From positions 1-64,000 of the forward strand of contig JAGVIE010000030.1 in NCBI GenBank assembly GCA_020056225.1: DNA of 64,000 bases, given 5' to 3'. This DNA comes from Bacteroidota bacterium. GTDB lineage: Bacteria; Bacteroidota; Ignavibacteria; UBA10030; SZUA-254. Both the position numbers and the translations under genes were made by a program. Positions 26,445 through 36,045 of the stretch are shown here, one piece after another (position 1 is the stretch's first letter; each line of letters opens with the position of its first letter). The notes under the pieces were generated by a model that saw only the letters and a program-made list of their open reading frames with translations, did not search any database and was not told the origin of the DNA.

Positions 26445-26478
26445 TAGAGCGGCGAACTTCGTCGCTCTATCTTTTTAT
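26445..26478 (+). terminator. Intrinsic terminator ending the hydrogenase operon
   Basis: TAGAGCGGCGA at 26445-26455 pairs with TTCGTCGCTCTA-type sequence ending at 26469 (11 bp with one G-U) around a 3-nt loop. CTTTTTATT follows at once. This is the clearest rho-independent terminator in the window. Confidence 0.85.
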
Positions 26479-26499
26479 TCAAGAAATATTGTGCATAAT

Positions 26500-26973
26500 A
26501 TGTCTGTTCGTCAAAATAAAATTCTAGTTCTTGGTCTTGGCAACGATATTCTTGGCGATGATGCGGTTGGTCTTCACGCTGCCAGAGAACTTCAAAAAGT
26601 AATTCAAGACAATGCAGATGTCGTTGAAGCCGTCATCTCTGGTTTTGAGATTATGGATGTTCTGGAAGGATATGAGAAAGTTCTGTTACTCGATGCAGTA
26701 GTTACCAATCAACATCCTACCGGTACAATACTTGAACTCTCGAAAGAACAATTCAAGAATGTAGTTGCTATCTCACCGCACTACATGGGGCTTCCCGAAG
26801 TATTTCTTCTTGCCGAAGAAATGAAAATCAACTTTCCCAAGGAGATTCGCATATTGGCAATGGAGATAAAGCCGCCGTATGAAGTAAGAGAAGGATTGAG
26901 CGCGGATGTCATGAATGCATTACCGGATTTAATTTCAAAAGGAAAAGAAGTACTTTCTAAATGGTCCTGCTAA
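26500..26973 (+). CDS. Hydrogenase maturation endopeptidase
   Basis: This HyaD/HybD/HycI-family protease removes the C-terminal peptide of the large subunit once nickel is inserted. It shows the opening LVLGLGNDILGDDAVG with the metal-binding acidic residue, then EAVISGFEIMD and the LLLDAV strand with a second Asp. The length of about 158 aa is normal. The ORF track begins at a GTG at 26491. The ATG at 26500 is equally or more likely, and neither has a clear ribosome binding site. It is placed right after mvhA, its probable substrate, although beyond the terminator. Confidence 0.9.
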   Translation: MSVRQNKILVLGLGNDILGDDAVGLHAARELQKVIQDNADVVEAVISGFEIMDVLEGYEKVLLLDAVVTNQHPTGTILELSKEQFKNVVAISPHYMGLPEVFLLAEEMKINFPKEIRILAMEIKPPYEVREGLSADVMNALPDLISKGKEVLSKWSC

Positions 26974-27219
26974 ATCGAAGATTCTGATAACAAAAAAATT
27001 AGTAATCGTAAAGTAAAAGAACTTTCTTTCATATTATCCGTTCGAGCCGGCGTTTGATAGCTCCTATACGATATGCTATTTTACGCTCTCATGATTGAGA
27101 AACACTTCCCTTTTTCTTAAATTGGATAAATCAACAATCCAACAATCCTTCAATAATAGAAAGAATTCGCCGGATAATATTGATTATCAATGGCTTACTT
27201 ATTGCATTGGAATACTGAT

Positions 27220-27564
27220 ATGCATGAGATGTCGGTGGCACAAAATATTTTGGAAATCGTCCGCGAACATGTTTCCGCTGAAGAGGAATACAAGATAAAA
27301 ACGATCCGTTTGAAAATTGGTGAGCTTGCCGGCATTGTTCCGGATTCTCTCCTATTCTGCTTTGACGCAGTAAAGAATGGCTCATCTTTGCACAATGCGT
27401 CGCTGGATGTAGAATATGTTTCGATAACAGCGCAGTGCAAACATTGCGGGAAAACTTCTCCTCTCGATTATGGCGTGTTCTTCTGTCCGGCATGCAGCAA
27501 CGCCGATATTACACTGCTTACCGGGAACGAACTGAATATTGTTGAAATTGAACTTGACGATTGA
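27220..27564 (+). CDS. hypA: Hydrogenase nickel-insertion protein HypA
   Basis: HypA delivers nickel together with HypB. The Ni-binding N-terminal MHE is at the chosen ATG (MHEMSVAQNIL), which lies 30 bases inside the listed ORF. The zinc site is formed by CKHCGK and CPACSN. The length of 114 aa is normal. About 245 bases without a gene separate it from the protease. hypB starts 14 bases after its stop. Confidence 0.95.
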   Translation: MHEMSVAQNILEIVREHVSAEEEYKIKTIRLKIGELAGIVPDSLLFCFDAVKNGSSLHNASLDVEYVSITAQCKHCGKTSPLDYGVFFCPACSNADITLLTGNELNIVEIELDD

Positions 27565-27577
27565 AAAGGATTTTAAG

Positions 27578-28231
27578 ATGAGCGTGATAACTATCGAACG
27601 AAAAGTTTTAGCAAAAAACGATGAGATTGCCGGACTTAACCGTGAGTTATTCAGAAAAAATAATATATTCGCATTTAACCTTGTCAGTTCACCGGGTTCT
27701 GGCAAAACGAGTATACTCGAGAGAACGCTGGAATATTTTAACGGAAAAGTAAAAGTTGCTGTAATCGAGGGCGATGTCCAAACGGATCTCGATGCACAGA
27801 GAATTGCTAAATATAATGTTCCCGCTGTTCAAATCGTTACGAGAGGCGGTTGTCATCTGGATGCACCGCTGATTAATGATGCGCTTAAAAATATAGACCT
27901 TAAAAGCATTCAACTTCTTATTATCGAGAATGTCGGTAACCTTGTATGTCCTGCAAACTATGATTTGGGAGAAACCTTAAAAATCGTTGTTGCGAGCACA
28001 ACCGAAGGCGATGATAAACCGTTGAAATATCCTGAAATGTTTCGTAATGCTTCTGTTCTAATTATTAATAAGATTGATTTACTTCCGTATGTAAATTGCA
28101 ATATCGAGACGCTCAAGCATAATGCACTTAGAATCAATCCTAGGCTGATAATTTTTGAGACGTCATGCGCAACAAATGCGGGTATTACTGATTGGTGCGA
28201 TTGGATAGTTAAACAGATTCCACCCAGATAA
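27578..28231 (+). CDS. hypB: Hydrogenase nickel-incorporation GTPase HypB
   Basis: It is a SIMIBI-class GTPase that powers nickel insertion. It has the P-loop SSPGSGKTS, EGDVQTD, the metal site at the dimer face (GGCHLDA), ENVGNLVCP and the guanine-specificity NKIDLLPY. There is no His-rich N-terminal storage stretch. The ORF track begins inside hypA. The ATG at 27578, about 8 bases after AAAGGA, is correct (217 aa). Its stop overlaps the hypF start as TAATG, indicating translational coupling. Confidence 0.95.
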   Translation: MSVITIERKVLAKNDEIAGLNRELFRKNNIFAFNLVSSPGSGKTSILERTLEYFNGKVKVAVIEGDVQTDLDAQRIAKYNVPAVQIVTRGGCHLDAPLINDALKNIDLKSIQLLIIENVGNLVCPANYDLGETLKIVVASTTEGDDKPLKYPEMFRNASVLIINKIDLLPYVNCNIETLKHNALRINPRLIIFETSCATNAGITDWCDWIVKQIPPR

Positions 28232-30612
28232 TGATTGAAAGACTCCACATAGGAATTAAGGGAGCGGTTCAAGGTGTCGGATTCAGACCCTTCATATATC
28301 GACTTGCCGCGGAGATGAATCTGAGCGGTTGGGTGTTGAATTCTGCGCAGGGCGTTTTCATCGAGGTTGAGGGTGACAAATTAAAACTTGATAGATTTTT
28401 ACTCCGCATTGAAAATGAAAAGCCAGACCGGTCTTTTATCCAGAGTCTTGAGGCTTCGTTCCTCGATCCAGTCGGGTTCACGACATTCGAAATACGTCAC
28501 AGCAAAACCGGCGGTGATATTACCACAATTGTTCTTCCCGATATTGCAACTTGCAAAGATTGTCTCAGAGAAATTTTCGATCCTTCGAATCACCGCTATC
28601 ATTATCCTTTTACCAACTGCACAAATTGTGGACCACGATTTTCTATTATTGAATCACTCCCGTACGACCGGCTAAACACAACAATGAAAAATTTTTACAT
28701 GTGCGAAGATTGTCAGCATGAGTATGAAAATCCGCTCGACCGACGGTTTCACGCACAGCCCAACTGCTGTCCTAAGTGCGGACCACATATAGAGTTATTG
28801 GATTCAACCGGCGCACGATTATCTATTTCCATTCAAGCATTGATGCAAACCGCCGCCGCAATTCGTTCAGGAAAAATAGCTGCCATCAAAGGTCTTGGCG
28901 GGTTTTTATTTATGGTAGATGCACGCAACAACGAGGCTGTCATTCGTCTTCGCGAGCGTAAACATCGGGAGGAAAAACCTTTCGCAACAATGTATCCATC
29001 TTTAAATGTCGTTAAAACCGACTGTGAGGTGTCAAGTCTCGAAGAGAGGCTGTTGCTTTCGCCGGAATCTCCGATTGTTCTTCTAAAACGAATATCAAAT
29101 GACTGGCGGTCTCAATCGGGTTTGTCTTATTCGGTTGCTCCAAATAATCCATATCTTGGGGTGATGATGCCGTACACCCCGCTGTATCACATATTGATGC
29201 GAGAGTTGAATTTCCCGGTAGTAGCGACAAGCGGCAATTTATCCGATGAGCCGATTTGTATATGTGAAGAAGAAGCGATAAAACGCCTTGCCGGAATTGC
29301 CGATATTTTTCTCGTTCACAATCGCCCGATTAAACGACACGTAGATGATTCCATTGTTCGCATAATGCTGGGAAGGGAACTTCTCCTCAGGCGTGCGAGA
29401 GGTTATGCGCCACTGCCAATACGTTTTCAGATGAAATCTCGTGAACCGGTTATGTCGCTCGGTGCGCATCTAAAAAATACGATCGCATTAACTTCCGGAG
29501 AAAATGTTTTTATCAGCCAACACATCGGCGATCTTGAGACGAAGGAGGCTTATGATGCATTTCAAAATATTATTGATAGCTTCAAATTATTGTACCAAAC
29601 ACCAACCGTGCAATTTGTTTCCGATTTACATCCCAATTATCTATCTACACAATACGCAAAAGGCAAGGAGACACCGGTCATCCAAATTCAGCACCATTAT
29701 GCACATATTGCTTCGTGTATGGCTGATAATCAGATTGACGGCAGAGTTCTCGGGATATCGTGGGATGGCACGGGCTACGGACCCGACGGTACGATCTGGG
29801 GTAGTGAGTTTCTTCTGACGAACGATAACTCGTTCGAGCATGTTGCATCGTTCCGGCAATTTAAACTTCCCGGTGGCGAGCGGGCAATTAAAGAACCGAG
29901 ACGAACCGCGATCGGAATTTTATTCGAAATCTTCGGGAAGGATTTAGAAAAATTTTTTGATTTGCCTTTCATCCAATCTTTCAGCAACGACGAGTTTAGC
30001 ACAATTATTCAAATGCTGGAGAGAAACCTGAACTCACCGATTACTTCTAGCGCCGGACGTCTCTTCGATGGGGTTGCAGCGTTAGTCGGATTAAATCAGC
30101 GCACATCTTTTGAGGGACAGGCTGCTATGGGGCTTGAATTCGCAATTGGAAACTCATCAACCAACGAACATTACAAGTGGTCAATAGTTAATGGTCGGTT
30201 ACCAATGACGAACATCGAACATCCGACATCGAACAACGTAATCGATCATCATAATTCTCCAAGCCTAAATCTCAAATCCCAAATCATTGTAGATTGGGCG
30301 CCGATGATCCTTGATATTCTTGAAGATGTTAAACGAAACACGGATGTTGGAATCATTTCTGTAAAATTTCATAATACATTGGTGGAAATCATTCTTGAAA
30401 TAGCAAAACGTATCGGCGAGAAACGCGTTGTGATATCGGGCGGCTGTTTTCAGAATAAATATCTTACCGAACACGCCGTGCAAAAACTTCAAGCGGAAGG
30501 ATTTCATCCCTACTGGCATCAAAGGGTTCCGCCGAACGATGGCGGAATATCGCTCGGTCAAATTGTTGCTGCATCAAAGCATATTAATTTGCATGGAAGC
30601 GTAGATAAATAG
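28231..30612 (+). CDS. hypF: Carbamoyltransferase HypF
   Basis: HypF uses carbamoyl phosphate and ATP to make the thiocarbamate precursor of the active-site cyanide on HypE. Its domains follow the family order: acylphosphatase (about 1-90, GAVQGVGFRPF), two zinc fingers (CKDCLREI, CTNCGPRF, CEDCQHEY, CCPKCGP), a YrdC-like domain (about 200-380) and a Kae1-like domain (about 390-790) with HHYAHIASCMADN and GISWDGTGYG. The 793 residues are slightly long. Near residues 650-685 a low-complexity insert (DNA rich in CGAACATC and AAATCTC units) expands a loop without breaking the frame. Carbamoyl phosphate could be shared with the carbamoyltransferase-like genes at 48-53 kb, but that is only a thought. 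Confidence 0.95.
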   Translation: MIERLHIGIKGAVQGVGFRPFIYRLAAEMNLSGWVLNSAQGVFIEVEGDKLKLDRFLLRIENEKPDRSFIQSLEASFLDPVGFTTFEIRHSKTGGDITTIVLPDIATCKDCLREIFDPSNHRYHYPFTNCTNCGPRFSIIESLPYDRLNTTMKNFYMCEDCQHEYENPLDRRFHAQPNCCPKCGPHIELLDSTGARLSISIQALMQTAAAIRSGKIAAIKGLGGFLFMVDARNNEAVIRLRERKHREEKPFATMYPSLNVVKTDCEVSSLEERLLLSPESPIVLLKRISNDWRSQSGLSYSVAPNNPYLGVMMPYTPLYHILMRELNFPVVATSGNLSDEPICICEEEAIKRLAGIADIFLVHNRPIKRHVDDSIVRIMLGRELLLRRARGYAPLPIRFQMKSREPVMSLGAHLKNTIALTSGENVFISQHIGDLETKEAYDAFQNIIDSFKLLYQTPTVQFVSDLHPNYLSTQYAKGKETPVIQIQHHYAHIASCMADNQIDGRVLGISWDGTGYGPDGTIWGSEFLLTNDNSFEHVASFRQFKLPGGERAIKEPRRTAIGILFEIFGKDLEKFFDLPFIQSFSNDEFSTIIQMLERNLNSPITSSAGRLFDGVAALVGLNQRTSFEGQAAMGLEFAIGNSSTNEHYKWSIVNGRLPMTNIEHPTSNNVIDHHNSPSLNLKSQIIVDWAPMILDILEDVKRNTDVGIISVKFHNTLVEIILEIAKRIGEKRVVISGGCFQNKYLTEHAVQKLQAEGFHPYWHQRVPPNDGGISLGQIVAASKHINLHGSVDK
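30205..30290 (+). repeat. Low-complexity tract inserted in hypF
   Basis: ACATCGAACATCCGACATCGAAC and AAATCTCAAATCCCAAATC units lie in frame within hypF and encode a polar loop (PTSNNVIDHHNSPSLNLKSQ). The second unit resembles the tract at 18292-18326, suggesting a genome-wide mobile or slippage-prone element. Confidence 0.5.
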
Positions 30613-30690
30613 ATTATAGAACTCGTTATTATTTTTTGTTAAATTGAACATAACATACATCATTCAAATTTTGAAAATTTAGGTTGAACT

Positions 30691-30951
30691 ATGTGTCTCG
30701 CAATACCAGGAAAAATTTTAGATATTGATCGCGCCTCTCAGCCCTTAATGGGTAAAGTCAGTTTTGGCGGAATTCAAAAACAAATATGTCTCGAGTTGAC
30801 ACCGAATGCAGCCATTGGTGAATATGTAATAGTACACGTAGGTTTTGCAATCAGTAAAATGGACGAAACCGAGGCGCTAGAAACGTTGAAGTTAATAAAA
30901 GAAATAGAAAATTTTGGCGATAAACTTGATCCTCCAAATCCGGAAAAGTAA
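30691..30951 (+). CDS. hypC: Hydrogenase maturation chaperone HypC
   Basis: HypC carries the Fe(CN)2CO group with HypD to the large subunit. The essential N-terminal Cys is in MCLAIPGKI. The OB-like barrel with VHVGFAISKMDE is normal and the length is 86 aa. It is separated from hypF by about 78 bases and is followed after 3 bases by a small secreted protein, not directly by hypD. Confidence 0.95.
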   Translation: MCLAIPGKILDIDRASQPLMGKVSFGGIQKQICLELTPNAAIGEYVIVHVGFAISKMDETEALETLKLIKEIENFGDKLDPPNPEK

Positions 30952-30956
30952 AATAT

Positions 30957-31431
30957 GAAATCATTTCTTGCGTTAATCATTCTTCTTATACCTCTGCGCA
31001 GCTTGTCGCAACAATCAAACAGCCAACTTGCAGAAAAATACAAAGATGAAATATCGAAGACCGATATCGCATTTAATGATCTGTGCCAAAAAGATGGATT
31101 AGCAAAAGCGTTCATCGACTTTGCGGCAGATGAAGTTATTCTAATGCGGCAGAATCAATTGCCCATAATCGGGATAGATGCACTGAAAGAGCGATATAAA
31201 AATTTTCAATCCAGACTAAAACTGACTTGGTATCCGATCAAAGCAGATGTATCTTCTTCCGGCGATCTGGGATATACATTCGGAAACTGGAAGCTTATTG
31301 GAAAGACAGCCGACGGGAAAGACACAACATCATACGGCGTTTATGTATCAATTTGGAAAAAACAGAAAGACGGTAAGTGGAAATATGTCTTTGACGGTGG
31401 AAACGATACTCCACCACCATTAATTAAATAA
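30957..31431 (+). CDS. Secreted DUF4440/SnoaL-like small protein
   Basis: This 158-residue protein has an N-terminal signal peptide (SFLALIILLIPLRSLSQ) and an NTF2-like fold of the DUF4440 type (FAADEVILMRQNQ, LGYTFGNWKL, YGVYVSIWKKQKDGKWKYVFD). Such domains bind small ligands or act as ketosteroid-isomerase-like enzymes. The function here is unknown. It sits between hypC and hypD, with gaps of 3 and 18 bases. That is unexpected, since the Hyp proteins are cytoplasmic. The ATG lies near 30955-30957. Confidence 0.75.
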
Positions 31432-31449
31432 GATGAATAGTACAAAGCA

Positions 31450-32553
31450 ATGAAATATATCGATGAATATCGGAACGGTGAAATCGCCGGTAAGTATCTT
31501 GAATTGATATCGAGGATAACGACGCGCCCGTGGAGAATTATGGAAATATGCGGTGGGCAAACGCACAATATTATGAAATCCGGACTTGAAGAATTATTAC
31601 CAAAGAACATTACGCTTCTTCATGGACCTGGCTGTCCCGTTTGTGTTACCCCAATCGAGATGATAGATAAAGCGATTGCTATAGCCGCACGGCCTGAAGT
31701 TATTTTTACTTCTTTCGGCGATATGCTGCGTGTACCGGGTTCACAAAAGGATTTGCTTACAGTTAAAGCAAGCGGGGGAGATGTTAGAATCGTTTACTCG
31801 CCGCTCGACGCAGTCAGAATTGCAGTACAGAATCCCAATAAAAATATTGTGTTCTTTGGGGTAGGGTTCGAAACAACCGCGCCGGCAAACGCTATGGCTG
31901 TATGGCAGGCAAAAAAGCTCGGATTGAAAAACTTCTCGATTCTATGTTCGCATGTTCTTGTTCCACCCGCCATCGAAGCTCTGCTTGAGTCATCGTTAAA
32001 TTCAATTCAAGGATTTCTTGCCGCAGGGCATGTTTGTACAGTGATGGGGTACGAAGAATATATTCCGATTGCATCCCGTTACAAATGCCCTATAGTTGTG
32101 ACGGGTTTCGAACCTGTGGATATTCTTCAAGGCATTTATATGGCAGTGAAACAACTTGAAGAAAACCGTTATGAAGTGGAAAATCAATATACCCGTTCGG
32201 TTAAGAAGGAAGGGAATCTTGCCGCAAAAAAAATAATCACCGATGTTTTTGAGGTTGTTGACAGGAAATGGCGTGGCATTGGTGAGATACCTCACAGCGG
32301 TTTTAAGCTAAGGAAGGATTATATTGTATATGATGCAGAAAAAATATATCATAGTATAAATATAAATGTGCAAGAATCACCACTATGTATTGCCGGACGA
32401 GTTCTGCAAGGAATCAACAAACCACATGAATGTACCGCTTATGGTTCGCTGTGTACCCCGGAACATCCGCTTGGCGCGCCGATGGTTTCATCTGAAGGAG
32501 CATGTGCGGCATATTATCGTTATCGCAGTATTTCCTTCAAAGAACAGCCTTAA
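31450..32553 (+). CDS. hypD: Hydrogenase maturation protein HypD
   Basis: HypD is the iron-sulfur scaffold on which, with HypC, the Fe(CN)2CO unit is built. Its motifs are [32 protein letters not shown] and the C-terminal [4Fe-4S] Cys set ([40 protein letters not shown], each only partly quoted here by family knowledge). The length of 367 aa is normal. A large sensor gene, not hypE, follows 55 bases later. Confidence 0.95.
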   Translation: MKYIDEYRNGEIAGKYLELISRITTRPWRIMEICGGQTHNIMKSGLEELLPKNITLLHGPGCPVCVTPIEMIDKAIAIAARPEVIFTSFGDMLRVPGSQKDLLTVKASGGDVRIVYSPLDAVRIAVQNPNKNIVFFGVGFETTAPANAMAVWQAKKLGLKNFSILCSHVLVPPAIEALLESSLNSIQGFLAAGHVCTVMGYEEYIPIASRYKCPIVVTGFEPVDILQGIYMAVKQLEENRYEVENQYTRSVKKEGNLAAKKIITDVFEVVDRKWRGIGEIPHSGFKLRKDYIVYDAEKIYHSININVQESPLCIAGRVLQGINKPHECTAYGSLCTPEHPLGAPMVSSEGACAAYYRYRSISFKEQP

Positions 32554-32607
32554 TGCTATACCAGCTCGGCTTGAGAATAATCCTTCTATTAATTGTATAA
32601 AGTTCGA

Positions 32608-35600
32608 ATGAAACGATTTCTTTCCATATTAATATTCAATATAGTACTCACAACATTTTTTTCATTAAGGTTGCTGATTGCCCAGACGAACACCCTATCC
32701 GAAACATGGCGGTGGGTAAAGTTTTCCACAGAGTCAGGACTTCCCTCGAATCGTGTTTTTGATGTTATTGAAACACGATCGGGTGACACATGGGCTAGAA
32801 CACAATCCGGGCTGACATGGTTTAACGGATATTATTGGGAACCGGTCGGTAAAGATAAAGGACTGCCCGAAAAAATGTTGGGACAGGTTATTCTCGATGA
32901 TAATGATAGTTTACTCGTGCTTTCGGAAGACCTTGTATACTATGGAGGAAAGCAGGGCTTCCAACAGATGCGAATTACTGAAAACGGAAAAAAGAAACCG
33001 GTTACCCAAATTGCTCCATTCGGTAATGAAGGATATCTCTTTATATGCGATTCCTCTCTATACTTGTATCGGAACGGTCAAGTTAAGCCGTATCTTTTAC
33101 CTGCCGAACTTCAAGGGCAGAAAATCGCTGAGTTATACTTTACGAATGACAGAACTCTTTGGCTCAACACATCGGATGGATTATACCGCTGGGACGGCAG
33201 TACATGGTTTCTGAAATTAAAAAACACAGGTCTTCCATTTGGGATACGCTTATTCGCGGAAGATACGCATGGAAACGGACTGGTGTTCATTGTTTACCCA
33301 AAAAAATATTTTGGACTTTGGGAATGGCACCAACATACATCACTTATTCACAACCCGAAACAGTCATCCGACAACATTCTCGCTCTCGATCTTTCATCGG
33401 ATGATCAGGCACTTGTTGTCAAAGAATCTGACGAAGTAATAATTCGTCATGGATTAAAATGGTCCTCATTGGAATATCCGCCTTACCAATTAAGGAATAT
33501 TTTGTTTATTAGATTCAGAAATAATGGTGATATTTGGGTTGGGACAGAGACAGGACTCTATCTGCATAACACAACGTCGAAGCGATGGACCACCTGGAAA
33601 TATATTTCTCCGGATAACAGAAATAATATTAATGAATTATTGCAAACGAAAGATGGGTCGATCTGGGTTGGCACCGCAAGAGGAATCCAGATTCATAGAC
33701 CCGATGGAAAAATAGAAGATGTTCAAAAACTATTCGGCAGGGAATTGGGAGTTGTTACGGGAATTGCCGAGGATGCCGATAACAATGTATGGATAGGCAG
33801 CGGATCTTCATTCAATGGCAGTTACAGATGGGATGGTTCTAATTGGAAATATTTTGGTATCAACGAGGGTCTCGATATAGGCCATATCCATAAGATTGTA
33901 AGAGATCGTCAGGGTAGACCTTGGTTTCTTGGATTGGAACGCAGCGACTATAACAATCGGAAGGTGGAGAGAGAACCCGGCGCCTACCTGTATTCAAATG
34001 GACGCTTTATCCCCTGGGGAACAAAACAGGGGCTTGCCAACGGTAGAGTATATACTTTCACTGAGGATGCTGACGGCGCATATTGGTTCGGTACCAACAA
34101 TGGCATGAGTAGATGGAAGCCAAACGATGAAGATCGAAGTCGCGGTGTATGGACGCACTGGACTATCGATCATGGGTTGAAGATGAATAAAGTATTCACG
34201 ATTGCTTCCGGTCCTAAGAATGAAATTTGGTTCGGTGATCAAAATAACGGTCTTGGATTTATGGATGGCGAAACACCTCGATATATTACTATTGAAGACG
34301 GTCTTGTAAGTAATGCCGTATGGGATATCCGCGTTGATACGCAGGGAAAAGTATGGATCTCGACCAGGGGAGGCGTTTCTGTCTTTAATAAGGGTACATT
34401 TTCTTCGTTCGATATGGTCAAAGGTTTAGAAAATACACGAATATGGCCCATTCTCCCAACTAAAGATAGGGTTTATATCGGAACGAGCGGCGGTGGTGTG
34501 ATGATTCTAAACTTCCGAGGTTATAATGATACCAACCCTAAATTGATTCTCTCTAGTCCGATCATTGAAGGGAATAATGTCCTTGTCAGCTGGAGAGTGT
34601 TCTCGTGGTGGGGAGAGCAAATTTCCGATGACATCGAAACAAGACATAGGATCGATAATGGTGAATGGTCGAAATGGGAAAGAGACCGGCATATTAACAT
34701 CGGAAATGTTTCAGACGGCGATCATGATTTTCAAATCCAGACAAAAAATGTTTTTGGAAATTATGAATCATCTGGAAAAAGTATTTCATTCACAATTCCA
34801 CCGCCCTTATATCTTCAACCTAAATATTACCTGCCGGTCGGGACTCTATCTCTTGGTATTATCATCCTAGGCTGGATATATTTTATCAAGAAAAAAAGAC
34901 AAGATACAGAACTTAAAAGATCAGAGATCCGGTATAAAAATCTTTTCGATACGGCGAACGATGCAATTATTATTTTCGAGCCGAAAGGGAAAATTATCCT
35001 TGGAGTTAATAATAAAGCCTGCGAGCTTTATGGTTTTACTAAGGATGAATTCGTGGGGATGAATTTAGAATTAATCTCAAAAAGTGTCGGCTATGAAGAG
35101 GAAATGATTCTGCACGTTCAGTGTGACAGTCGTGGAAAAGTTTTCGACGCAGTTCATATCTCAAAATCCGGCGCAGAGATTTATCTACACATTAATGCCT
35201 CCATGATCGATTATGATGGAAAAGAAGCGATATTGAGTTTAAATCGGGATATAACCGATCAGAGGCAAGCCGAAGCCAGGATTCGGCTTCTGGCGCAAAC
35301 AGTTGCATCTGCACAGGATTATGTTTCGATTACCGACCTTAAAGATAATATACTTTTCGTCAACGATGCATTCGCCAAAGCTTATGGATACACTCCGGAC
35401 GAACTATATGGAAAAAATATTTTAGTTGTACGTTCCCCGCTTACACCGCGAGAGATTACATCTCAGATATTGGAAGCAACACTTAAGGAATGCTGGAACG
35501 GAGAACTTTACAATAGACGAAAGGACGGAACAGATTTTGCCATCGAGTTGTGGACTTCTGTGGTTCGGAATGAGCTAAATGAGCCGATAGCTCTTGTTGG

Positions 35601-35880
35601 TGTTGCAAGAAATATAACGGAACGTAAACAATATGAAGAGGAACGTGATCATCTGATTGCAGAATTAAAGCAAGCTCTATCCGATGTCAAATACCTAAGC
35701 GGACTTCTCCCGATTTGTTCTTCCTGTAAAAAAATCCGTGACGATAAAGGATACTGGACTCAAGTGGAAACTTATCTTGAAAAACATTCGGATGCCACTT
35801 TTACGCACGGTTTGTGCCCTGATTGCACTAAACAATATTTTCCTGAGATATATAATAAAGTTAAGGATAAAAATTTCTGA
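32608..35880 (+). CDS. Two-component-type propeller/PAS membrane sensor lacking a kinase domain
   Basis: An N-terminal signal peptide (residues 1-25) leads to a long periplasmic beta-propeller of Reg_prop repeats (recurring IWVGT-GL and WTTWK-type blades) up to about residue 640. A Y_Y_Y domain, one transmembrane helix (LGIIILGWIYFI, near 750) and two PAS domains (about 770-890 and 895-1015) follow. A short coiled coil ends in LLPICSSCKKIRDDKGYW and CPDC, a Cys4 module often found at the ends of PAS proteins. No HisKA, HATPase, GGDEF or other output domain is present. The ATG at 32608 is used rather than the listed TTG at 32593. It lies between hypD and the aldo/keto reductase remnant. A partner kinase is probably needed. 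Confidence 0.85.
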   Translation: MKRFLSILIFNIVLTTFFSLRLLIAQTNTLSETWRWVKFSTESGLPSNRVFDVIETRSGDTWARTQSGLTWFNGYYWEPVGKDKGLPEKMLGQVILDDNDSLLVLSEDLVYYGGKQGFQQMRITENGKKKPVTQIAPFGNEGYLFICDSSLYLYRNGQVKPYLLPAELQGQKIAELYFTNDRTLWLNTSDGLYRWDGSTWFLKLKNTGLPFGIRLFAEDTHGNGLVFIVYPKKYFGLWEWHQHTSLIHNPKQSSDNILALDLSSDDQALVVKESDEVIIRHGLKWSSLEYPPYQLRNILFIRFRNNGDIWVGTETGLYLHNTTSKRWTTWKYISPDNRNNINELLQTKDGSIWVGTARGIQIHRPDGKIEDVQKLFGRELGVVTGIAEDADNNVWIGSGSSFNGSYRWDGSNWKYFGINEGLDIGHIHKIVRDRQGRPWFLGLERSDYNNRKVEREPGAYLYSNGRFIPWGTKQGLANGRVYTFTEDADGAYWFGTNNGMSRWKPNDEDRSRGVWTHWTIDHGLKMNKVFTIASGPKNEIWFGDQNNGLGFMDGETPRYITIEDGLVSNAVWDIRVDTQGKVWISTRGGVSVFNKGTFSSFDMVKGLENTRIWPILPTKDRVYIGTSGGGVMILNFRGYNDTNPKLILSSPIIEGNNVLVSWRVFSWWGEQISDDIETRHRIDNGEWSKWERDRHINIGNVSDGDHDFQIQTKNVFGNYESSGKSISFTIPPPLYLQPKYYLPVGTLSLGIIILGWIYFIKKKRQDTELKRSEIRYKNLFDTANDAIIIFEPKGKIILGVNNKACELYGFTKDEFVGMNLELISKSVGYEEEMILHVQCDSRGKVFDAVHISKSGAEIYLHINASMIDYDGKEAILSLNRDITDQRQAEARIRLLAQTVASAQDYVSITDLKDNILFVNDAFAKAYGYTPDELYGKNILVVRSPLTPREITSQILEATLKECWNGELYNRRKDGTDFAIELWTSVVRNELNEPIALVGVARNITERKQYEEERDHLIAELKQALSDVKYLSGLLPICSSCKKIRDDKGYWTQVETYLEKHSDATFTHGLCPDCTKQYFPEIYNKVKDKNF

Positions 35881-36045
35881 GAGCATTTTCTGAGATGAAA
35901 TTCAACGAAGCAAAAGCTCAAATGCTAAGCATGGGCATTCAAATGTTTTAGATTAAACCATATATTCCGGAAATATTCTATAGAACTCTGCCGATGTTCT
36001 TCATCCTACATCAATACAACACAGTAAATCTGGTGAAACAAATTT

